Of a DNA stretch of 64,000 bases, positions 45,404 to 58,700 are shown one piece after another (position 1 is the first letter of the stretch; each line of letters opens with the position of its first letter). The stretch comes from Branchiostoma floridae (lineage: Eukaryota > Chordata > Leptocardii > Amphioxiformes > Branchiostomatidae): the NCBI RefSeq assembly GCF_000003815.2, contig NC_049990.1:1727819-1791818 (forward strand). The letters run 5' to 3'. The notes beneath the pieces were generated by a model. That model saw only the letters and a list, made by a program, of their open reading frames with translations. It was not told where the DNA came from and made no database searches. A program made the position numbers and the translations under genes.

Positions 45404-48400
45404 ATGAGGCTGAAGATATCTCTCGCCAAGGAACCAAAACATATCCTTTTGCGTGTTGATAAGTGTACGGGTAGACTTTGCGAAAGTTCAAGATATAGTG
45501 GGGAGGGGGGCGTAAGTTACTAGCTACATCTTTGGATTTCATAATAATTTGGACATGATTATTTGCACGGAAACTTGTATTTCTGTTGTCTGTTTAAGCG
45601 ACATTTTATGTCCTTGACAAGATGATTGATGCTTTGTGCTTAATGCCAAAAATGATCAGAGTCAAGTATTATAAAACCATAAATGTGTGTGGGATATGAC
45701 TCTCCCAGACACGGGACCTCCATTAAACATCTTTTCCTAGGTACAGCCCTTAAATGAAAATCAGGTGTATTTGCAGCCAGTAGGTACCCAATTTTTTTTA
45801 GTAATGAGGCTGATTTACTTGATCGAGGCACCTCCTTGAGGCTTGAACACAGGACCCCCATTTTACGTCCCTCCCGAAAGACATGTCCAGGAATTCTTGG
45901 TCAGGTTACAGCATCTGGTCGTCTTTTTTGGTGGGCTCCCATCCAGGTACCAACTGGACTGCATGGTCAATAATTTGCTTAATTTCCAAGATCGAGGGGA
46001 TTTGGTGTAGTAAGCAAAAGCGAGGTTTTTATTTCGACCTGAGTGAAGCGAGGAAAGCCGTACATGTGTAACAGTGGGGTCAAGGAGTACTAAACATTAA
46101 ACTGACCATGCCAAGCGGCTTTAAGCCTTTTTTTAGTGTAATGGTTTAGCGTCTGGGTTTGTGGTCTGGCGGCCCGGGATCGGCACGGGTTCGAATCCTG
46201 GAAGCCAGGATATTGTTTCTGTTTGTTTCTGCTCGCCCTTGTAGTTGTTTCACTTGTATTCCCCTTGACCCCGCTGCACATACGGAGCTGGTAAGCAGTG
46301 TTGGCTGGACTCGTAACATTGATCATTTGATTTTGATGTCTAACCTTTAATGTCTAACTTTCAGTGATCATCACGGTCAAACCTTAAGTACATTAATTGT
46401 AACAAACACTATGAGCATACATTTCCCCTTGACCCCGCTGCACATACGGAGCTGGTAAGCAGTGTCGGCTGGACCACAGCAGACGAGCTGTACTCCTGCA
46501 GCGACGATCACGCCATCCTCAAGTGGAGCCTGCTCACCAACGAGACATCTCAGCTCGCCAAACTTCCCGCGGAAGTCTACGCCACCGACATCCACTGGTT
46601 CCCCAAGGTGGTGGGGGGAGGGAAGGGGAAAAAGGGGGAATCTGACGTGTTTGTGTTGACGAGCACTGATGGTAAGTTTTGTTTACTTGTTTGTTTGTTT
46701 GTAATGTTTGTGTGATTGGGAAGTCTACGCCACGGACATCCACTGGTTCCCCAAGGTGGTGGAAGGAGGGAAGGGGAAACAGGTGCAGTCCGATGTTTTT
46801 GTGTTGACAAGCACTGATGCCAGTGATGGTAAAGTTTCTCATACTATTTTTGTATTTCTTTATTTTCATATTTCTCTTTTTATTTCTTCAGAATTCTGAA
46901 CAGGATATGGGACCAGTGTTTACTGAACACTAGATAACTAAAATAGTTTGTGGAAAGACTTCTATGATCTTTATTTACTTCTTTTGAATTTGGCTAGTTG
47001 GGCATAAGACATGACTATTCTCGGTTTGTAGAAATATTTTTACGGAGTGGAGTATTTTTCTCTTTCATAGCACTTTGGTGACTTATTCATAATTACCAGA
47101 GTTTTGTGAGTAGTAGAATTCGAGTTGAAACTGCTAACTCAAATGGTAGTTGCCTAGATTTTTAAATATTATTGTAACAGTTATTCAAAGTGAAACATTT
47201 TATTTCTTCTTTATCACAGGGAAGTTCCATTTGATCTCCCGACTGGGGAGGGTGGAGAAGAGTGTTGAGGCTCACAAGGGAGCCGTGCTCTCAGGGAGGT
47301 GGTCATATGATGGAACAGCCATGGCTACAGGTCTGTATGGGCTGGTGGAGGGGGGTGGCCACATAATGGAACAGCACTTGAGTATGACAAAATCTTTTCA
47401 CTGTGTTGACAGTATTACTTAAACCCTCTCCATGTTGCCTAACCTTGTATCCAATACAAAAATTAATGTAGTGCAAAATGACTGCCTAACAGGCTAGTGG
47501 TTAAAAACTCACGGTCACTACTTGGTTCATCATCTGTTGTCCCCATCTTTTGAGAGTGCTTGGACATATAGACATGACATTTCGATGGCAGACTGCCTGG
47601 TGCTAATTCCTTTCTCCCACAAGTTAAATATAAACAAAGGTAGTGTTTTCCTTACCATTTTATGCTACTGTGTTTTTAAATGTTTACTGGTTGGTCATTT
47701 AGATGAACACTAGAGATGGTGTGTTCAGAATTGCTAAGAAATACATAGACTACGTGCATGAATTGGAAACAAACATTTTTACTTTCAATTGCTCTCCCAG
47801 CCGGAGAGGACGGCCAGGTGCGTATCTGGTCCCGTAGTGGGATGTTACGCTCCACCATGGTTCAGCAGGGAACGCCGGTCTACTCGCTGGCCTGGGGACC
47901 TGATTCTGACCAGATCCTGTACACCAGCGGCCGGCAGCTTATCGTTAAACCTCTGCAGGCTAACGCTAAACCTATACAGGTGGGGCTTCATTCATTCATT
48001 CATTCATTCACTCACTCACTCACTCAGTCACTCATTCACCGGACTCTGACCATTCACTCACTCACTTACTCACACACTCACTCAATCACTCACTCACTCA
48101 CTCACTCATTCACCAGACTCTGACCATTCACTCACTTACTCACACACTCACTCACTCACTCACTCATTCACCGGACTCTGACCATTCACTCACTCACTTA
48201 CTCACACACTCACTCACTCACTCACTCCTGACCAACTCGGACCAGATCCTGTACACCAGCGGCCGGCAGCTTATTGTTACACCTCTGCAGGCTAACGCTA
48301 AACCTATACAGGTGGGCTTCATTCATTCACTCATCTTCTTCTTCTTCTTTCATTCATACACTCTCTCACTCACTCACTCACTCACTCACTCACTCACTCA

Positions 48401-51400
48401 TTCACTCACTCGCTAACTCACTCATGACCCAACTCAGACCAGATCATCTACACCAGCGGCAGGCAGCTTATCGTTAAATCCTTGCAGGCTAATGCTAAAC
48501 CTATACTCTCACCTCTCAAATAAACGTACCGGTACGTTTATTTTTTTCCGCCTCAAAATCCACCCGGTACGTCCTTATTTTAGACGGTACGTTTATTTTT
48601 TTTTTCAAATTGGGGCTTTCTTTACTAACCAGGGACCCCAAAAATATTGAAAGTTTGGTATTTTCTGCCCATATTTCCGCGGTATTTTTGCTTAAAATTC
48701 ACTATTTTCGGACGAGGCAGCGCGGATTTCCCTGCCGCTAGCGCTATGACCCAAACATAACTAGGGATGCGTACCGGTACGCAGGACCGGTTCTGGACTT
48801 GCAAAAACGTTTCGGTTCAGGTCCAAAAATACCGGAACACAAGTGATTCGGTACTAGACTCGTAAAAAAATATATCCTTTTCGTTTTAGACCATCTTTAA
48901 CCTTCCAAAAATCTTGAAATTTGGGCTGAACAAAGACGAAAACATCGAGGTCACATGCTACACACACAGTCACTTACTTCCGTAAATTCTCTATCAAAAC
49001 ACAGAAATTAACCACCAACCAAACAAATTAAAAAGTTACCAATACTTTTCCACTATTTTTCATCCGTAGTCAACTTGTTTTAATGTTCCAGCAACGAAAA
49101 AATCCTTCCAAAACAAAGCACAGCGTTCAATCGGCTCGAAAACATCCGCCATGTTGGATTCATCAACTCACGCCGAATCTCGCGGTAATGCGCGAGAGAA
49201 TTATATATTTTCTGCAGTACCGTTATATCTCGATAGGGGGCAGTGTCTATGACCTCGTTGGTTTCTGCAACATTGAAAATAGCAAAAAAGTGGTGAATAA
49301 GGTATTCTAAGTTGGAATGTTTCTTCAAAATGTTATTATATTTCAGCCATACCATAGGTATGGTGAAATATATTGTATTCGTAATGTTTCTTTCTTTCTT
49401 TCTTTCTTTCTTTCTCCTGTCAAATCTTCAGAACACGGTATCTCCCTTGTTCCTCAACCGAATGACTTGAAATTTGGCAGAAGGGTAGAGTGGGCCAATA
49501 CCCTCGGACGTTTTTTTCATTTTTTCCATATCTGTCTCTTAAATGATTTTATTAAGGTTTTTTTGTCATCTTAAGACCAAAACTGTATATTTGGGCCCCC
49601 TGTACCCTGGTATTACAACCGAATGAGCTGAAATTTGGTACAGATGTGCCTTGATACGTCCCCCATATAGATTCAATATCAGTTTTGGTGTACAGTATAA
49701 CGAAATACTTATTTTTGCGATTTTTTGGTCATTTTTTTACCAAAAAAGGACACTTTTGGCTCCTGTACCTTGGTTTTAGAACCGGATGACCTGAAATTTA
49801 GTATAGGAGTGCCCTAGACATATGCGCACATGGATTCAATAACACTTGAGGCATACGGTACAATAACATGCTCAATTTTGCGATTATTTGGCCATTTTAT
49901 GACCAAAAAGTACACTTTTGGCTCTTGTGCTCTGGTTTTTAAACCAAATGACCTAAATTTTGGTAAAAGGGTGCACTAGATATTTATTCAAATGACACAT
50001 GTATAATTTTTGTCATAGACTACGTCAAAATGATATATTTTGGGATTTTTTTGTCATTTTCCAATAGCCAGAGGGGTCAATGACCTTAAGGTCGTTGACC
50101 CCCAGCTGCAGATTGGGCCTACCGGCATATATGTCTATTTAATCTAATTAGATAGGTAACCAATCACTTAGCCTGAATCTATATCCTAAAGAGGGGGGGT
50201 GGCAGCCAATCAGCGAGCCCGGTGTTATCTGGAAGAGTCCATTCTTACACGGAGGGGTTCATTTTTTTTTTTAAATTCATCATTGGACTGGTGACTTTGC
50301 AATTTTACAGAATGTGTGCTGGAAGAGTCTATTCTCGCACGGAGGGGGGATTTTTCAAAATTCATATTTTGGACATTGGTGACTTCTAGTTTGTCAAAGT
50401 CTTTCAGTAGGGTTATTTTTGGACTGGTCTAATTTGCAATTTTACATGGGTGTTCTGGAAGAGTCCATTCTTGCATAGAGGGGGCTTTTTTTTTAAATCC
50501 ATTTTTTGGACTTCAGTGATTATGTCAAAGTCCTATTTTAGCGGATGTATTTTTGGACTGCTCTACTTTACATGGAAGAGTCCATTTTTTGCACACGGAA
50601 GGTTTTTTTTTCAAATTCAGTTTTGAACGGGTGATTATTCAAAATTCAATTTTAGTGGAAGTGTTTTTAGACTGGTCTATTATACCTTTCTATGCACTGG
50701 GACCTTTTTTGCTAAATTCAATTTTGGATTTGGTTTCTTATTCAAAAGGCCAAGGTTTCAGTGGGAGTATTTCTGGACTGGTCTATTGTGCAAATTCACA
50801 TAGGGTGCACTGGAGTCCATTCTTGAACGGGGGAATTTTGTAAGACTCATTTTTGGGTTAAACCGTCATTAGTAAAAGTGATTTTTCAAATGGGTGATTT
50901 TGAAATAGCCTATTGTTGCATGGGAGATGGCTGAAATATGCTGTATTTGCTCTCAAGCAAATGTCGGCCTTTCTAGTTTTGTAACAATGATTATGAAATT
51001 AACTTCTTTTTCTATTTCTTCAATTTTTATTTTCATTCATTTTTTACTTTTATTTTAATCTTTGTTGATGGTGTGACACTCAGATAAAGAAAATATGTGC
51101 AATAACATAGGAATTATTCTGTTCATTATTCATACAATTAACTGATATGGTACTGAGGCATAAATGAATAAAAAGAGCCTACCTGCTGATCATCTTCTCT
51201 TGGACTGAAGTAGCATGGGCACAGTCTACATGTCAATTTGGTATTTTTCCGGGGGGGTACTTTTATTCCAGGGGGTACTTTTATTAGATTTTGAAGATTT
51301 GTCCGGGGGGTACTTTTATTCCAGGGGGTACTTCTATTTGAGAGGTGAGAGTACAGGTGGGGCTTCATTCGTTCATTCATTCAAATACTGTCTCTCTCAC

Positions 51401-54400
51401 TCACTCACTCGCTCACACTCACTCACATACTTATTTTGATTGATTCATTCATTTTTGCACTATTCCATTCTTCAATGTCTTCCTTTTTTCATTCATTTGG
51501 TCGTTCATTTGGTCATTCACTCATTCATTCATCTTTTGCCTTACTCATTTGCTTATGTTTACATGTGTAGGACAGTATAGCACAAGACAATGTTAAGTGT
51601 CCTTCTGTTCCGTAATTTGTATGGTCTAGTGGTTTGTTATCTTCACTTACTCTAGTCAGTGTTTTGAGCTGGACACAGCGACAATATTTCCATATTGGAG
51701 GTAGTGATTGACAAATATTATTTATTCCAGTGGAAAGGTCACGAGGGAGTGATCCTGAAGGTCGACTGGAACGCTGTTAACAACCTGATCCTGTCTGGAG
51801 GGGAGGACTGCAGGTACAAGGTAAGGACGGCAGGGAATGGGGTACAATAGATTCCACCTGAGTTCATGATGGTCTCTATTTAAGATTTCAGCAAAGGTAA
51901 TGCTATAAGCAGTTACTCAAGCAACTGGACAGGATTTTGGAAACAGACGTTTCAGACAACCATCCGTTGTCTTTCGTCAGTGACAGTAAAGATGTTTATA
52001 TTTAACATAATTGCATGATGGCAAAAATTGCTTGACATCATAATTACATTGTTGTGAGAAGCAGAAAGATTTTTTGAGCTCCATGTAGTTATGAAGCACT
52101 TTTTTTGTGACGTATGCACTTTTAAAGACCTTGAAGAGAAGTACATGTATTCTGAATGGAGAGCATGACAGCTTTGATCATGTCTATTTAGGACAGCTTT
52201 ATTTATTTGTAACATCCAGTTAAAGATAGATTTTAAGGATAAACTAACAGGCACTTGTTTTCCAGGTGTGGGACAGCTATGGGCGTCTCCTGTTCACCAG
52301 CCAGGTGCATGATTACCCCATCACCTCTGTCAGCTGGGCCCCTGACGGGGAACTTTTCGCTGTCGGCTCCTTCAACACGCTCAGACTCTGTGACAAAACT
52401 GGGGTAAGCTTCGGATTTTTTTAAGTTTCCCGTTCTTCTATGGGGTAAAGGAAAAGTGAGTTCCCCATAGTCTTTTTAAGGTAATAGAGGACTGTTGTAA
52501 TCTGCTGTGTCCAGGGCACAGTATTGTGAGGCGGAGTCCAACCCTCACCTCCCACCACCTTGTACCTCCCCAACCAAAATTACATAACAATTTTTACCCA
52601 GCCAAAGGCAGGTACCCATTTTTTTTTTTTTTTTTTGCTCCCAGGTGGAGTGAGGAAAGTCATGTAAAGTGTCTTTCCTAAGGCAGTAAGGGGACATATT
52701 TGATAGCCTTGGTCAGTAATGGTACCACCTGACGTAATAAATCTATAGTCACCTCTTTTACTACTTTTTAACACTGGAAACGCATCCAACATTGCCTGAT
52801 CTAGCCATGGCATCACCTAATTTTTGCTATCTGCAGTAACCAACTATACTACTTCTTTCCACCGCAGTGGTCCTGTGCACTGGATAAACCCAACACAGGC
52901 AGTATATTCACCTGATCTAGCAATGGCACCACCTGATTTTGGTTATCTATAGTGACCCATTATACTAATTTTTTCCACCACAGTGGTCCTATGCCCTGGA
53001 GAAACCCAACACAGGCAGCGTTTTCAACATCGCATGGTCTAGCGACGGCACTCAGATCGCTGGGGCTTGTGGGAATGGTCACGTGATCTTTGGTCACGTG
53101 ATTGAGCGGCGGCTGGAGTGGAAGAACTACGAAGCCACAGTGACCGATCGTAAGTCGATCCAAGTTCGAAACGTTATGGACGACGCACGAGAGAAGCTCG
53201 ACTTTCGCGATCGGATCATCAAGACTTCGCTGGCGTTCGGCCATCTTGTGGTGGCCACAACATCACAATGTTACGTCTACAGGTGAGTTGGTGTGCATTT
53301 TGTTGCCTGCTTGATGATTTTGTGTTCCTTTCATGTTTTTTTACATAATGATAGGTTTCTGTAGCTATTATAATCATCAGTATTATAGTTCATTTTACAG
53401 TAGAAGTCAGTTAATTGCACAATGGATTAACGTACACTTCTGTTAACTGCACGGAATCTTCAAATCGCAAACCGGTGTGGTCCAGCTTGATAACTTCGCA
53501 TTATTGCACCAGCCGGATAATGGCATGAAATTCACTGGCAAATAGGCCGTGCAAGGCTTCTACTGTATATGTGGTTACTGGTACATTTTTTGTAGGTTCA
53601 TCAAATTCAGTTGCCAGTAATTTTGTCAATCTTGAAAAGAGAACATGCTAATGATATATAATATATCACATCGAATGATATTTGTACTATGCTTTGCCTC
53701 CCCTCTTAGCACCAAGAATTGGAACACTCCAATGATCTTTGACCTGAAGGAAGGAACAGTCACCCTCATAGTGCAGACTGAGAAGTAAGAGTCCTTTTCT
53801 TGAAAATTAAGATATGACACTTTATGTTTTTGTTGTAATATGTGTCAATGGTACTTATTGTTTTGAGAACTTGATTTTGAGATCTTACTTCTTAGACCTT
53901 ACAGTGCCTTAGAAATAATATCAAAGCTGGCAAGGGACTTGGTATAGTGGCACCAGGGTCTGCCTCCAAGGTGCTCGTTTGACTCCCTTTGGCTGGCTAT
54001 ACTCCTTGGCAGCTTTGATACTACATTATGTATCTCTAAGGGTCTGCTTGGAGACTAAATAATCACAGCAAAGTGAAACTTTGTCTTTCCCCAGGCACTT
54101 TGCTCTGGTAGACAGCAGTGGGATACAGGTGTACTCCTATGAGGTAAGTTTGAAAAGAGGGGTGACTAGAATTAGTAGAAAAGTTTTGACTTTGCATACC
54201 TGACTCAAAGCAACATTGTTCAAGACATTTATTGTTAGTAGTAACAAGACTACTAACAATTCCTCATCATAAAATGTAAAAACCTTAATATGAATATTGT
54301 TTAGGACAGAATGTACATTGTACATCAAAGCATTACTTACTCAAAACTACACATTGTCCATCTGTGGTAAGTATAACACTATTAGGCTGAATTGATGCTT

Positions 54401-55688
54401 GAAAATTCAATTTAAAAGAATCATAATAGTATATACTAGAGCAAAGAAGTTTTAGGTTTAGAGTTGAAATAGTATCTATTAAATGTAACCTATACAGTTG
54501 ACTTAAAGTCTATCTTACTATATCTATCAACATTAGAATCATTGCTAGAGAATGCTAAAAACACTTATGATGGATTTTTCTAAACTCTACACATCTATCC
54601 CCAGGGCCGGATGCAGGCATCCCCCAAAGTCCCAGGCCTGCGCCCGGACGTGCTGAACGTACAAACTCTCTCCATCAGTAACGATGCTGTGGCCATCCGG
54701 GACAAGAAGGACGAAAAAGGTTTGTACAAAACTTACACAACTTTCAGTTCTGTCTCTCTTATTGTTAGTACTAAGTGTTTCCAAGGATCTTAGCATTTAA
54801 TTCTTTTTCTATACATGCCTGGTTTGGAAACTGTCAGATATACAAGGCCTAAATGTTATAAAGTGTCCAGACGTTCAGTGTATCTCTTTAAACCAGGCAC
54901 ATTTGAAAGCTGGTGTGTTTTTCAGAACAATATTTTGACTAGTTGATTTATACACGTGAAGATTGACTCATCCATAGTTTCGAAGTTCACATTGTAGGGA
55001 TAGCTGCAGAAATATTCAAGTTTTTCTACGACCCAAAGTTGTAAGACTTCTTTACTTGACTAACTCAGTAGAATCTCAAACCCTTTAATACCAGTTGTTC
55101 CAGAAAACTTGGAATACATGGTGAGAATAGCTACAATTTTAGGGAACAGAAATATTTCTGAATCAGTTTTACTACAAGAAGTAAGACTTTCCCTGTACTT
55201 GGTCCAACCCAATGATTTTGTACATTCTTTAGAAATACACAATGTCATATACAAGGCCTAAACATTATGGTGACAAAACATTAAGTGTATCACTTTCAAC
55301 CAGGCACATTTGAAAGCTGGTGACAGTGTGTTTTTCAGAAAAATAGTTTGACCAGTTTATTTATTTTTCTATTGACTAGTTAACTAGCACACATAAAGTT
55401 TGACTCATCAATCATTGTGTGTATGTGTTCAAAAGTTCACACTGTTGTAATAGCAGCAGAAAAATTCCAGTTTCTCCACCACACAAAGTTGTAAGACTTC
55501 TTTTATTAACTGTACTTAACCCTACTGTCCTAAAGGGAGTGCAGGGTCTTGGTACGAGGAACTTGAAGGTTTGGGCCTGACCGACCCACCACCGCCTGCT
55601 ACAACACAGCAGTGTATTACCCTCCTAAACCCTGACACTCGCAAACAACTGGAACAGCCTGCCACGGCAATAGATCATCTCACTTGAA

Positions 55689-55719
<31 letters not shown>

Positions 55720-58700
55720 TCTCTCTCTCCAGTTTAACCTCTGTTGTTCCCCATCCTGTGGGGGTTATAATACAGATATACAAGGCCTAAACTTTAAATG
55801 TTCAGTGTATCACCTTCACTAACTTTCAGTCAAGCACAGTTGAAAACTGGCATGTTTGTCAGAAGAACAGTTTGACTAGTCGACTAATACAAGTGAAGAC
55901 TGTCTCATTGATAGTTTCGGAGTTCACCCTGTAGTAGTAGCTGCAGAAATATTTTTGTAACGCACAAAGTTGTAAGACTTCTTTCTTTACCTGTACTTGA
56001 CCTGACTGTCCTGAAGGGAGTGCAGGGTCTTGGTACGAGGAACTTGAAGGTTTGGGGCTGACTGACCCACCACCTCATGCTACCACCCAGCAGTGTATTA
56101 CACTCCTAAACCCTGACACTCGTAAACAACTGGAACAGCCTGCTACAGCCATAGACATGGCTACAACCCTAGAAATGGACATGACCATCGACCAATCACG
56201 CTGGGAAACTCTCCAACACACCCTCATTGGTCGCTTTCTCAGGGGTAAGGCAGATGGGTGGTGGGGTCTGTTGGACCGTTCCATGTTCTAGGGGTGGTCA
56301 GGCCCTTTGGACTGTTCCATGTTTATAGGGTTGGTCCAGTTCTGTTAGACCGTTCCATGTTCTAGGGGTGGTCAGGCCCTTTGGACTGTTCCATGTTCCC
56401 TGGTGGTCAAATTTTGTTGGAGTGTTCAATGTTGTAGGAGGAGTCCACTAATGTTGGACTGTTCCATGTTGGAGGAGGGGTTTGATTCTGTCCATGTTGT
56501 AGGGGTGGTCAGGTCCTTTGGACTGCTCCATGTTCTAGGAGGAGCCCAGTTATGTTGGACTGTTCCATGTTGGAGGAGGGGTTAAATTCTGTCCATGTTG
56601 TAGGGGTGGTCAGGTCCTTTGGACTGTTCCATGTTGAAGGAGGGGTTGGATTATGTTGGACTGTTTCATGTTGAAGGAGGGGTTGGATTATGTTGGACTG
56701 TTTCATGTTGTAGAGGTGGTCAGGCCCTTTGGACTGTTCCGTGTTCTAGGGGTGGTCAGGGCCTTTGGACTGTTCCATGTTTTAGGGGTGGTCCAGTTTT
56801 GTTGGACTGTTCCATGTTGGAGGAGGGGTTGGATCCCATTGGACTGTTCCATGTTGGAGAAGGGGTCGAGTTTTGTTGGACTTTTCCATGTTTTGGGGAG
56901 GGAGGGTCTGTTGGACTGTTCCATGTTGGAGGAGACGTTGGATTCCATTGGACTGTTCCATATTGGAGGAGGGGTTGAGTTTTGTTGGACTGTTCCATGT
57001 TTAAGAGGGTAGCAGACTGTTGAACTGTTCCATGTTTTAGGGGATAGAAGGGTCTGTTGGACTGTTCCATGTTGAAGTAGGGGTCAGAAATTTCAACAGA
57101 CACCAGGATATCAAAGACCTATTTCTGCTCATTTCAATGTGATACCTTCATTTCTACAATTTTGTTTTCAGGCTTAAAACTGGAATATATTATACAGTAC
57201 TGCACATTGATGGTGTTTTTGTTTGCCCACAGTTGTCCACCTGTTTGATGCAACATCAGGAAAACCACTCGGTGATGGCAAACCCTTTGTTCACAAGGTA
57301 ACTTATTTTGGCATGTTACAGAATTGTAATTATTGACTAATTACAAGAAATAGTCGATAGTTTCTTGTACAATCCTAGATACTCTCTCTATCCGGTTTAG
57401 CGTCTGTTGCTCCCTGTCTTAAGATATATGTACTTAGCAATCCTCAGTTAGTAATGTACTGAAATTAAGGTTAGATGGCTATACGTGAATGTATATAAAT
57501 GTGTATGGTTTAAGTTTCAAAGAATTCTGTGACAGTTTTTAAAAGAAGATTTTTTCTCACATTATTGATTAATTACATCTATTGACCGATCGATTGAATA
57601 ACTGATCAAACAAAAATGTTGATTGATTGGTTGGTCATCAATTCATCAACCAATAAATTATCAATTGATTGATTGTCCAGCTAGAAGTGATGGAGGTTGC
57701 ATTGGACCAGTGCCATGATTGCTTGATAGATGGATTGATGTATTATCTGACTGATTATTTGATTGATTATTTGATTGATTGATTGATTGATTGATTGATC
57801 GACAGCTGGAGGTGGCAGAGGTAACGTTGGACCAGTGCGGCCCGGCAGCAGAGCGCCGCCTCGCTATCGTGGACAAGAACCGTGACCTGTACCTGGCGCA
57901 GGTGCGCGCCGTGGGAGGGGCCAGGAAGGTCATCAAACTAGGTACGACAAACAAACAAACAAACAAACAGACATTTCCTGGGCAAGACAAACATTCCACA
58001 GGCTAAGTAAACAGCCAAACATACACAAGTTAGTACCAAACTAGGTATGACAAAACAAACAAGGGAGGACAACTTGTAAAGGTGTTGATACACCTGTTTT
58101 GTCCTCCCTTCCACTTGTTTTTGCATGTGGTAAATTCAAATAAAGAAATAAAGAAACAAACAAATAGATATTTCCTTTCAATGAACCTTACAATGAACCT
58201 TTCAAAGATGCAATGTGAGTGGTCATGAAGATTTTGACACAGCCACTCTTTGATTTGTTCAATTAGTTTTGCCAAGTTTAAGATGAAAACAAAGTACTGG
58301 GAGAAAAACTTGAATCTGACTATTTATTTCACTCTGAAATATTTTTGTACCAACTCAAAGGTACAGTCCTCCCCCTTAAGCTCTGTTTTCTTGTTGATCT
58401 TTTGAAGTCTTGGAAGATACTAATCAAAATTTTGCAGTCTTAGAATTCCTTAGATTTTTTTCTTAATAGGCACCAACAGGCCTTTACAATCACAATATGG
58501 TAAACTTCATGACGAGATCTATTCTTTGTAGGGTTTTACAGACTACGAATTCAGCACTAAGGAGAGAGCCGTTCTTTATAGTGTTTTACAGACTATAATT
58601 TAGCACCAATGCATGAGAGATCAGTCTTTACTCTCATTCTCCTTACTACACCCCTCCTTTTGCAGGTACGATGGTCCACTCGATGTCGTGGAACGATGAA

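Larger units (their letters stand above)
45441..46443 (+). other. U12-type AT-AC intron (IFT80 intron 1)
   Basis: The only junction that keeps the conserved reading (KEPK-H-TELV) joins AAAC|ATATCCTTTT at 45440/45441 to GCTGCAC|ATACGG at 46443/46444. The donor matches the U12 consensus ATATCCTTT perfectly. CCCTTGAC at about 46426-46433, a good match to the U12 branch site TTCCTTRAC, lies 11 nt before the terminal AC. No GT-AG alternative gives the same peptide. The intron interrupts codon 13. Confidence 0.9.

Noticed and set aside
45441-45480. GT donors downstream of IFT80 exon 1 (e.g. at GATAA|GTGTAC)
   Set aside because: Any of these would insert non-conserved residues between KEPKH and TELVS; the AT-AC junction restores the conserved peptide exactly.
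47980-48505. Exon 4 copies as mutually exclusive exons
   Set aside because: The copies have the donor but no acceptor and start mid-exon, so they cannot be spliced in as internal exons.
56403-57103. Several 60-119-codon frames on both strands
   Set aside because: All are translations of the GGACTGTTCCATGTT minisatellite.
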